From: Prevotella jejuni
GTDB taxonomy: Bacteria > Bacteroidota > Bacteroidia > Bacteroidales > Bacteroidaceae
Length of the DNA stretch: 64,000 bases
Assembly: GCF_900187995.1 (NCBI RefSeq)
Contig: NZ_FZNZ01000017.1
Location: forward strand, 1-64,000
Direction: 5' to 3'
The position numbers and the translations under genes were made by a program. Shown here one piece after another: positions 9,901 to 15,718 of this stretch. Position 1 is the first letter of the stretch, and each line of letters starts with the position of its first letter. The notes beneath the pieces were generated by a model. That model was not told the origin of the DNA. It did no database searches and worked only from the letters and a program-made list of their open reading frames with translations.

Positions 9901-10230
9901 TTCTCCGTCACGCACGATTAGTCGACGTGAGAGGTGGGTGATGGTCCAGAAAAGGAACATGATACACGTTGCTGAAAGCAATGCGCTCATGGTGTTAACC
10001 ATGCGTGCTACCTCTGTAGGATCGCTTGCAAAATGTGAGAAAAGATTAGCTGTAAGCATGAAGAACGGTGCCCCAGGAGGGTGTCCAATCTCCAGTTTAT
10101 AGCCTGTTGTAATGAATTCTGGACAGTCCCAAAAGCTGGCTGTCGGTTCAATTGTGGAGCAATAGACGAAGGCTGCAATAAGGAATGCAATCCATCCGAA
10201 GATGTTGTCCACCAGTCTAAATTGTTTCAT
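6913..10230 (-). CDS. DUF2723 (TMEM260-type) polytopic membrane protein, likely glycosyltransferase
   Basis: A 1105-residue inner-membrane protein. Residues 1-~680 hold about a dozen hydrophobic segments with long loops. The opening TIEPTASFWDCPEFITTGYK (about 26-45) contains the WDCPEF signature typical of DUF2723; human TMEM260 of this family is a protein O-mannosyltransferase, and many GT-C enzymes use such an early acidic loop. The C-terminal ~400 residues are soluble, with helical TPR-like repeats near 990-1060 (RAYALLGQKAKASQLYDALW). In Bacteroidota this family is large and linked by homology to glycosylation of exported proteins. The acceptor and donor here are unknown. It stands alone with its own terminator; a TATCTTTG -7 box (10304-10311) precedes it. 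Confidence 0.85.
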   Translation of the reverse strand: MKQFRLVDNIFGWIAFLIAAFVYCSTIEPTASFWDCPEFITTGYKLEIGHPPGAPFFMLTANLFSHFASDPTEVARMVNTMSALLSATCIMFLFWTITHLSRRLIVRDGEAPSLAKTIAIEGAGLVGALIYTFSDTFWFSAVEGEVYAYSSAFTAVVFWLILKWEDNADKPHSDRWLILITYMTGLSIGVHLLNLLCIPAIVLVYYYKKVPEANLRGSLLALVLSVVLVAAVLYGVVPGIITVGGWFELFFTNTLGMPFNTGTIVYIALLIASFVWGIYETYQNKDTRRQNIAFLAALALIGIPFYGYGWTAFFTGLVVLAVVYVLLQWQRPFNKEGKRQRVALISPRVKNTALLCMLMLIIGYSSYAVIVIRSTANPPMDQNSPEDIFTLGSYLSRDQYGDHPLFYGQAYSSQPSVTDDGTHYKFDEGAPVYERKEKASKDEKDSYFVVRHKATQVFDQNMFFPRMYDPSHAAQYEQWMGGIVGHDVDGVKMPTQLENLRFFLSYQCNFMYWRYFMWNFAGRQNDIQGNGEPEHGNWITGISFIDNALYGNQNLMPDELKANKGHNVFYCLPLLLGLIGLFWQAWRGKRGIQQFWVVFFLFFMTGLAIVIYLNQTPSQPRERDYAYAGSFYAYAIWCGLGVLALYDWVRKLKVAPVLSALVISLVCLLVPIQMASQTWDDHDRSGRYTCRDFGQNYLNSLQQKGNPIIFTNGDNDTFPLWYNQEVEGVRTDTRVCNLSYLQTDWYIDQMRRPAYKSPSVPISWPRLDYVSGTNEAVRVEPQYKEQIKEFYKQDPVSAKAQFGDDPFELKNILKYWVRSKNDETHCIPTDTIYMTIDKEAVRRSGMMLPGDSIPDRMVISLAGKQALYKNDLMMLEMIANCNWTRPLYVAITVGSENFMNLGDNFVQEGLVNRITPFSTVQSQDSEGINMRNFDTEKTYDVMMNRFKWGGLSKPGLYIDETVARMCYTHRREMADLALHLIAKGEKAKALKVLQKVEKEIPTYNVPVSYMSGSGDMARAYALLGQKAKASQLYDALWKISLQYANYYMNLPPRLFNMSEGSCKMHFQIMMNLVNDNDQTNRAWAEKHANQLNNLFQIFKAKGGSL

Positions 10231-10303
10231 TTATGCGATTAGAATTTACTGTCTACTCATCTTTCTTGGATAAGCAGAGATATTTATTTCGAAATAATCG
10301 GTG

Positions 10304-10311
10304 CAAAGATA
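10304..10311 (-). promoter_or_regulatory. -7 box upstream of the DUF2723 gene
   Basis: Minus-strand TATCTTTG about 75 nt before the start codon. The nearest TTG is only 16 nt upstream, so the -33 element is poor and I claim only the -7 box. Confidence 0.5.
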
Positions 10312-10513
10312 ATAATATTAATCAAAACAACGTAAAGAGAGTGGAGAAATTATAATAAAATGTGATGAAAAGGACATGACTAACGTTTGGAATTGACTTT
10401 ATTTGCTTGGGTTAAAGCATAAAGGTAAGATTATGTAAATGTGTTTTTTGAAGTTTTATACTCGAATAGGAGGATTATATTACACATCTTATAAGAATAT
10501 TTTTTATTTTAAG

Positions 10514-10597
10514 TTGCTGTCATTTTTAACATTTAATGTAATACCACTGTAAACTAATAAGTTATATAATGATTTTGGATGACAGTAGTGACAGCAA
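10514..10597 (+). repeat. Dispersed 84-bp element, copy 1
   Basis: Begins TTGCTGTCA and ends TGACAGCAA, with internal TTTAACATTT near the left end and a second TGACAG 11 nt before the right end. Same length and end structure as copies at 19637, 35888 and (inverted) 57054. The left flank is AT-rich and ends TTTTAAG, as at copy 3. No ORF inside. Confidence 0.8.
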
Positions 10598-10748
10598 AAT
10601 TATTTTTTGAGAAATACTTAGATCTCTTTATACTGAGTTTGGGCGCTTTAAAGAGCATTCGTTTATTATGAATATGCCAATAAGGTTTCGGGAAACGCAA
10701 ATGATTGTGTTTAAGAATGATGATTAAATTATGGGTCTTCAGGATTTT

Positions 10749-11060
10749 GGAGTGATAAGTTTTGCCGCTTGTGTTTAGAGTTTGAAGCAATGTCACACGG
10801 AGGCACGGAGAGGACGGAGGATTATTAAAACAAAGCAATGGAAGTAACGGAGGCACCGACGGTGCATAGAGCCACGGAGCTTGTTTGCCAATTCTATTAG
10901 CAATTTATATACAAAGCGTTTACCTCAAAATAGTTATCAAGAATCTGTACGATATACCTCCGTCGCTCTTTGTGCCGTCGGCACCTCCGTGACATAGCAT
11001 TACCTCCGTTTCTCCATTACTCCGTGTGCCTATTATATAAGACTTTTAGTTTATCACTCC
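10749..11060. repeat. ~310-bp inverted-repeat element with CGGAGG-rich arms
   Basis: GGAGTGATAA (from 10749) is mirrored by TTATCACTCC (ending near 11060). Further in, CACACGGAG (10795-10803) is mirrored by CTCCGTGTG (around 11020-11029). Both arms carry several ACGGAGG/CCTCCGT copies with GGCACGG between. No ORF is inside. It resembles a palindromic intergenic repeat; a hairpin-forming RNA is also possible. Confidence 0.65.
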
Positions 11061-11080
11061 ATATTTCGGAAGAACCCTTT

Positions 11081-11569
11081 TTAAAGCTCTACCAACCATA
11101 CGCCATCTTTCTTAAGATAAACGATTGGCTCTACATCAAATTTGAAGCCCTCAATGGGGGTACGTTCTTCCCAAATGTCAGTTACTTCATTCACAAAAGA
11201 ATCATAAGGTAAATGAATTCTTCTATCATCATAAAGATGTAACCCTAATTTTTTCTTTGTCTCTAATTCAGGAGATAATATAATCTCATTTTTTTCTAAA
11301 ATGATATTTTCTAAATAATACTTTCCAGCCTGATAGTTACAATAATTCTCCCTCCGAAAAGCACTCTGTATCTGTTCTGCGGATAGAGTTATGAAAACTT
11401 TATCTGATAAAAACTCATTTGTTTTGCAATTTTCATATCTTTTAAATCCAATACTCAATAGCCCTTCTTTAAAAGAGGTTTGAAGACGATATAAGTTTTC
11501 TTCTACTTTCCAAAACCGACATTCTATACCTTTAAAAAAAGCATAGTCATTATTTTTTATTTTCAACAT
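11081..11569 (-). CDS. Immunity-like protein, paralogue 1 of 3
   Basis: A 162-residue soluble protein with no signal peptide. Its last ~35 residues (IWEERTPIEGFKFDVEPIVY.. ) match those of the genes at 11821 and 12630, while the N-terminal parts have diverged. I do not recognise a named family. It sits last in a minus-strand row where each of three paralogues is preceded by the broken 3' end of one related gene, the layout of polymorphic-toxin immunity genes. The gap to its fragment (A) is 52 nt. A role in neutralising a toxin is inference from layout and divergence only. AT-rich, unlike the flanking housekeeping genes. Confidence 0.75.
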   Translation of the reverse strand: MLKIKNNDYAFFKGIECRFWKVEENLYRLQTSFKEGLLSIGFKRYENCKTNEFLSDKVFITLSAEQIQSAFRRENYCNYQAGKYYLENIILEKNEIILSPELETKKKLGLHLYDDRRIHLPYDSFVNEVTDIWEERTPIEGFKFDVEPIVYLKKDGVWLVEL

Positions 11570-11621
11570 AACACATCATTTTATGATAATATTTTTTCAT
11601 CTTCTTTACTGTAGGTTGCCC

Positions 11622-11789
11622 TTAAATTTCTTTGCCATTATTAGACACCTCCCATATTTCATCACCTTCATTAAATTTTACTCTTCGTAGCAAATTCCAT
11701 TCAGGTATTCCTAATCTACCATTATTACCAGGGGTAAATCCATATCTTCTGAAGTAGGGATGACAAGTATCTGCGGGGTATCTTCTTAT
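11622..11789 (-). pseudogene. Fragment A: broken C-terminal end of a toxin-like gene
   Basis: A 55-codon open stretch with no start codon, opened by an in-frame TAA at 11790-11792 and closed by TAA at 11622-11624. The translation contains GFTPGNNGRLGIPEW then EGDEIWEVSNNGKEI. It aligns with fragment B (SFTAGIKGRIGVSEF, then DGTEIWKTTRDGKQ), so both are remains of one family. It ends earlier than B and C, which continue for ~15 more residues. Lies just before paralogue 1. Confidence 0.65.
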
Positions 11790-11820
11790 TTAAATCGGAT
11801 TACTGTTATTCATTCGCGCT

Positions 11821-12330
11821 TTATTTGATGTTTCTCTTATACCATGCACCATGCAGATTCTCTTCAATATATGAATTATCTTTGAACAGATAAACTAATG
11901 GTTCTACATCAAAAACAAAATCAGAAATAGGCTTTCGCTCTTCCCAAATGATTGGAGATGAAGCTATGAATTCCTCATAAGGAACTTCTATTCGGCTATC
12001 ATCATGGTCATATAATTTTAAGTATCTTCTCGTCTTACGTTCGTTTGGATATAGTATGAATAATCCATGCCATATATTCTCAATATCATACTTGTACCCC
12101 AAGTAAATGCAATACATGCGACCCTCATAGGCAGAATAAGGATACTTCTGATCCATTTTAAGGAATAGCTTAAAATACTCTCCGCTTTTTGAGAATAACC
12201 TTGAATCAACCTCTTCTTTCGTATAGATATACCAGAACCACATATTGTCATTATTACAGTAAGTATCTAATCGTAGTTCTTTTCCATTTATTAAGATTCG
12301 CTTACCTACCTTTTTTTCTATTTTCATCAT
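11821..12330 (-). CDS. Immunity-like protein, paralogue 2 of 3
   Basis: A 169-residue soluble protein whose C-terminal segment IWEERKPISDFVFDVEPLVY is shared with its two neighbours; it then has a private tail (ENLHGAWYKRNIK). Residues 1-110 (including MWFWYIYTKEE and GYKYDIENIWHGLF) resemble the others only in general layout. Its ATG overlaps the TGA of fragment B in an ATGATG, so the two were translationally coupled when fragment B was intact. That is typical of toxin-immunity pairs. Function unproven. Confidence 0.75.
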   Translation of the reverse strand: MMKIEKKVGKRILINGKELRLDTYCNNDNMWFWYIYTKEEVDSRLFSKSGEYFKLFLKMDQKYPYSAYEGRMYCIYLGYKYDIENIWHGLFILYPNERKTRRYLKLYDHDDSRIEVPYEEFIASSPIIWEERKPISDFVFDVEPLVYLFKDNSYIEENLHGAWYKRNIK

Positions 12331-12629
12331 TTGATAACTATAAATTTTTCTTCTTTAAATACTGCATATAAAGTTTGCTTACCATCACGTGTTGTCTTCC
12401 AAATTTCAGTTCCATCTTCAATAGAAACTCCAAGACCTCTTGGTATTGTAAATTCTGAGACTCCGATTCTCCCTTTTATTCCAGCTGTAAAACTATGTGA
12501 AGTGAAAGGATAAACCTAATCATCAAATGTACCACCTTTGGGGATAACAATATTCTCAGGAATATCTTTTGATTTGAACTTTATGACCACACAACTATTT
12601 TTTGAAAGATGCAACTTAATGTCCTTGTT
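12327..12629 (-). pseudogene. Fragment B: toxin-like C-terminal end with an in-frame stop
   Basis: About 100 codons in one frame, starting right after the stop of paralogue 3, with no start codon. It reads ..KLHLSKNSCVVIKFKSKD.. then VIPKGGTFDD, an in-frame TAG (12516-12518), then VYPFTSHSFTAGIKGRIGVS and on to DGKQTLYAVFKEEKFIVIK and TGA (12327-12329). Protein-like composition continues across the TAG, so it is a degraded gene end, not noise. Its 3' end matches fragments A and C. Confidence 0.7.
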
Positions 12630-13091
12630 TTACTCCTCCACCAACCAAATACCATCTTTTTTAAGATAAACGATTGGCTCTACATCAAATTTGAAACCCT
12701 CTATTGGTTTGCGTTCCTCCCAAATGTCAGAATTTTCCTCTTCTATCGCCTCATATATGGGGTCATATCCCTGTCTTGGAAAATCTTTAAAATATTTCAT
12801 TGCTTCTTCTAATGGACGAAGTATAAATTTGCCTTCTGAAGAATTTTCTACAAAGAAATTAAATCCCTTATATTTAACAAAGGTTATTGTATTAAAGGCG
12901 CTTGAAATATCTTTTTTTGAAACATATTTATAGCTTATTATATTATTATGTTGCAAGAAACCTATTTTGCTCAACTTTTCATATTGGCACTTTCTATCTA
13001 TTAATTCAAACATATCAGGATTATCTGTTTTATAAAAATAATACTTTTGCAATAGATAGATAGCAAAATTTCCTCGTTTGTACGTTCTCAT
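12630..13091 (-). CDS. Immunity-like protein, paralogue 3 of 3
   Basis: A 153-residue soluble protein ending IWEERKPIEGFKFDVEPIVY and a short LKKDGIWLVEE tail, nearly identical to the tail of paralogue 1 (LKKDGVWLVEL). The N-terminal 110 residues are Lys/Tyr/Phe-rich and differ. The ATG lies 4 nt after the stop of fragment C. First of the three in transcription order. Same inferred role as its paralogues; an alternative is a family of unrelated small cytoplasmic proteins that spreads by local duplication. Confidence 0.75.
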   Translation of the reverse strand: MRTYKRGNFAIYLLQKYYFYKTDNPDMFELIDRKCQYEKLSKIGFLQHNNIISYKYVSKKDISSAFNTITFVKYKGFNFFVENSSEGKFILRPLEEAMKYFKDFPRQGYDPIYEAIEEENSDIWEERKPIEGFKFDVEPIVYLKKDGIWLVEE

Positions 13092-13095
13092 AAAA

Positions 13096-13349
13096 TTACT
13101 TTATAGATATAAATTTATTTTCGTTCTCGCTAAATATTGCTTTTAATATCTCTCTGCCATCGCTAAAAATTCATACAACTCTGCTCCGTCGTATAGCTCG
13201 GCATAAAATTGGTTTCTAAATTTAAATTTGGCAAAGTCAAGTACCAAGTGCGAATTTACTTAATCTTTTTGTTAAAAACAAATTCTGGGGGTCTACATTT
13301 CTATTTTTATCTTTATCCTGTGATTTCGATACTTCAATTGGTAACATGG
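13096..13349 (-). pseudogene. Fragment C: frameshifted toxin-like C-terminal end
   Basis: Coding potential passes through three frames: SKSQDKDKNRNVDPQNLF (about 13325-13250), then DFAKFKFRNQFYAELYDGAE (about 13240-13170), then FSDGREILKAIFSENENKF ending ISIK and TAA (13096-13098). The last part aligns with fragment B (RDGKQTLYAVFKEEKFIVIK). The second shift lies at a T-run near 13165. The upstream border meets a 51-bp direct repeat at 13342. Confidence 0.6.
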
Positions 13350-13457
13350 TAAGTGGACAAGTCAATGAGTAGATAAGTGAACAAGTTGCTTGTATCAAAG
13401 ATAAAGTAACATGGTAAGTGGACAAGTGAACGAGTGGACAAGTTAACAAGTTGCTTG
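13342..13457. repeat. Two 51-bp direct repeats built of ~8-bp units
   Basis: Copies at 13342-13392 and 13407-13457 both begin TAACATGGTAAGTGGACAAG and end AACAAGTTGCTTG. On the minus strand each is a run of octamers such as ACTTGTTA, ACTTGTCC, ACTCGTTC. The same octamer family forms the hairpin arms at 4305-4369. Confidence 0.75.
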
Positions 13458-13477
13458 CGAAGCCGAGACCCCGTCCT

Positions 13478-13710
13478 GTTTCTCCAATGAAAGACGAGAT
13501 AACAGGTGACCGATGCCAAAAAGATAAAATAAATCATCATTCATTCAAGTTTTAACACTCAAAAGTTTGGATAACTCGCTTATTTTCTTTATTTTTGCTT
13601 CCATAATAGTTGTGTTGTCTTGTCTTTAAAATCAGTTGTTTAGCAATTACTAATTTACAAAGAAAATTCGACAAACTGTTATTTTTCTATTTATTAGGGT
13701 GGGAAACTTT
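13478..13710 (+). repeat. Long direct repeat, copy R1
   Basis: From TTTCTCCAATGA to GGGTGGGAAACTTT, about 233 bp. It is closely matched by copy R2 at 14668-14914, which has small insertions. R1 ends 31 nt before the SH3b gene start, so it may supply its promoter. Confidence 0.85.
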
Positions 13711-13741
13711 TGTTAAGTACATATAAGTAAAATATTTGATT

Positions 13742-14386
13742 ATGAAAAGATATATAACGATAACCTTCTTATCATGCATGTGTTTCTTTTCTATGTATGC
13801 GCAGCACTCAGCTAAGGATTGTTTATATGATCTTTATAAAGTTCTTAGTACGTGTCATAATAAAGATTACATTGGGATAGGAGACTGTAATTATTCTATT
13901 AGCTCCCTTTACCAAGGAAAGAATGAGCGAATAATTTTTGATGCGATAAAAAATGCGTGTATATTTAGCTATGGCAACCCCCTTGACTCTGTTGTAGAAG
14001 TTAATTTAGGGAATAAAGTACTATATTTTATGGTGAATACAGAATCACCTCGTAGCTTTAAATATTCTGATATTAATTCTATATATGATGGAAATGGGCT
14101 CAGTCTTGTAGATAGAGATGATTATATGAAATTTCCAGCGATTATTAATGACTCTGACGGCTTTACTTACGTTAGAGAGGGGCCTTCTAAAAAGTATAGG
14201 GTTAAAGGTAAAATATTGAAAAATGATATTTTTTTGTATACGCCTGTTTTAGACGGAGATTGGTATAGGGCCTATTCTAAAAATGGTAGTGCATACCTTG
14301 GATATGTATATCGCAAACGGATTCTACCTTATGATAAATGTCCTATTAATATAAAAAAGAAAATGGAGAAAATTATGTTTGACTAA
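13742..14386 (+). CDS. Secreted SH3b-domain protein, function unknown
   Basis: A 214-residue protein. I choose the ATG at 13742, because the longer frame would begin at a TTG. A signal peptide covers residues 1-~20 (ITFLSCMCFFSMYAQ), so it is exported. The central part is unfamiliar. The C-terminal third (about 145-205) reads FTYVREGPSKKYRVKGKI then DGDWYRAYSKNGSAYLGYV, the NVRxGPSxxYxVxGxI pattern of bacterial SH3 (SH3b) domains that often bind peptidoglycan. It lies in the island, boxed by R1/R2 and by inverted GGGTGGGAAACTTT motifs. It could be a periplasmic immunity protein or an accessory envelope protein; the sequence does not decide. Confidence 0.75.
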   Translation: MKRYITITFLSCMCFFSMYAQHSAKDCLYDLYKVLSTCHNKDYIGIGDCNYSISSLYQGKNERIIFDAIKNACIFSYGNPLDSVVEVNLGNKVLYFMVNTESPRSFKYSDINSIYDGNGLSLVDRDDYMKFPAIINDSDGFTYVREGPSKKYRVKGKILKNDIFLYTPVLDGDWYRAYSKNGSAYLGYVYRKRILPYDKCPINIKKKMEKIMFD

Positions 14387-14444
14387 GTATCCTATATCTT
14401 TGATGTTTGTAATTAAGTCAAAGAATATGGCTTGGTAATAAATA

Positions 14445-14463
14445 ACTAAAGTTTCCCACCCCT
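14445..14463 (-). repeat. Inverted copy of the GGGTGGGAAACTTT motif
   Basis: CTAAAGTTTCCCACCCC here is the reverse complement of the motif ending R1 (13697-13710) and R2 (14901-14914). With R1 it forms inverted ends around the SH3b gene (13697-14460). Confidence 0.7.
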
Positions 14464-14667
14464 TCAAACACAGACTTTTCTCATTCCCTTTTGCCTGTCG
14501 TTCCCCTAATATCCATTGACTTTTAACACATGACTAACTGAGGTTATTCAGTGTGTCCATATACTTCATCCCGTTTTTCCAATGCTTCAGCCATTACGAG
14601 GATTTTGGACATCGCTTTGTTATTACCGCTGATTGTATCCATAAGGTGTTGGGGGTGTCACCCCAAG

Positions 14668-14914
14668 CGTTTCTCCAATGACAGGCGAGATAACAAGTGA
14701 CCAATGCCAAACTTATCAAAAAGATGAAATAAATCATCACTTATTCGAGTTTTAACACTCAAAAGTTTGGATAACTCGCTTATTTTCTTTATTTTTGCTT
14801 CCATAATAGTTGTGTTGTCTTGTCTTTAAAATCAGTTCTTTAGCGATTACTAATTTACAAAGAAAATTCGGCAAACTGTTATTTCTCTATCTATTTATTA
14901 GGGTGGGAAACTTT
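14668..14914 (+). repeat. Long direct repeat, copy R2
   Basis: About 247 bp matching R1, with short extra segments near 14712 and 14892. It ends GGGTGGGAAACTTT, 96 nt upstream of the ATG of the 147-residue gene. Just before it, GGGGTGTCACCCC (14652-14664) is a small perfect palindrome. Confidence 0.85.
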
Positions 14915-14921
14915 AGTATAT

Positions 14922-14954
14922 CATTAATGTCCCGATTTTAATGGGACACTAATG
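14922..14954. promoter_or_regulatory. Imperfect palindrome between R2 and the 15011 gene
   Basis: CATTAATGTCCC is mirrored by GGGACACTAATG across a 9-nt spacer (GATTTTAAT). Its place in the leader of the 15011 gene would suit an operator or an RNA hairpin. No protein is known to bind it. Confidence 0.4.
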
Positions 14955-15010
14955 ACTCGAGAACAAAGATGTCAAACGTGCCCTAAAAAAGGACAAAAAT
15001 ATCTTTGAGA

Positions 15011-15454
15011 ATGATAGTATTTAATAAAAAAATGATATTCCTTCTGAAAAGACAGCCTATTTCAAATAAGCTGTCCAAAGGACTTGCGAATCTTTTAAAA
15101 GAAGGAATCACTGTCAATGGACAATGTATTTTCTTTAAACGTTTTTATGTCAATAATCCACATATAACATTAGATTTGTTTGATGATATGGCGGCGTATG
15201 AATGTTTTCTCAATAATGTCCACATTGAAGATTTTTGTCGTAAGGATATCTTATCAAATGCTTTTATTTTCGCAGATAGATTGGGGAATATACTAAAAGA
15301 AATGAAATGTGAATATGAGATTATATTAACCATAGACAGAGAGTCATGTGTACTTACATTCCATTCGTTACATGAATCTGAAGCAGATTGGATGGATCTC
15401 TGTAAAATCGATGATTATAAATGTGGAATAGCTCTTTTTAGGTCTCAAGGGTAA
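15011..15454 (+). CDS. Orphan 147-residue cytoplasmic protein, possibly an immunity protein
   Basis: Soluble, no signal peptide. I choose the ATG at 15011; the longer frame starts at TTG 6 nt earlier. Middle residues (DLFDDMAAYECFLNNVHIED) and the end (VLTFHSLHESEADWMDLCK then DDYKCGIALF) alternate strands and acidic helices, in the style of small immunity proteins. I cannot assign a named family. It follows direct repeat R2 and lies at the right edge of the island. It is convergent with nrdD, which ends 264 nt away. Confidence 0.65.
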   Translation: MIVFNKKMIFLLKRQPISNKLSKGLANLLKEGITVNGQCIFFKRFYVNNPHITLDLFDDMAAYECFLNNVHIEDFCRKDILSNAFIFADRLGNILKEMKCEYEIILTIDRESCVLTFHSLHESEADWMDLCKIDDYKCGIALFRSQG

Positions 15455-15608
15455 TGCTCCGAATCCGAGGACACCAAAATAAAAGATTAGTTACTTTATT
15501 GGTAGTAGGGTGAACTTTTTATAATAGTGTTGTGTGTCAAATAAGTGGTTTTGTGGATACTTGGATTTATTTTTGAATGTTGCAGTATGAAATCTATGAA
15601 GAGGAATA

Positions 15609-15644
15609 CAAACAAATACGGACACACATAAGCGTGTGTCCGTA
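15609..15644 (-). terminator. Terminator of nrdD
   Basis: TACGGACACAC (15617-15627) and GTGTGTCCGTA (15634-15644) form a perfect 11-bp stem with a 6-nt loop. On the minus strand it is followed by TTTGTTTGTATT. Confidence 0.85.
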
Positions 15645-15718
15645 AATGATTTTAAGGTGTTAGACGTGAAGTCTGTCAACCCTATTAGTAAGTTAAAGCG
15701 TTTTTACAATAATGTTTG

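Noticed and set aside
10554..10856. A 100-codon minus-strand frame
   Set aside because: It crosses dispersed element copy 1 and an inverted-repeat arm; composition is low and no start signal is seen.
11081..13091. The three paralogues as SMI1/KNR4-type immunity proteins
   Set aside because: The shared tail does not show the SMI1 core pattern; I kept only the layout-based immunity suggestion.
13342..13457. Possible small CRISPR array
   Set aside because: Only two 51-bp copies with a 14-nt gap and an internal 8-bp period; no regular spacers and no cas gene.
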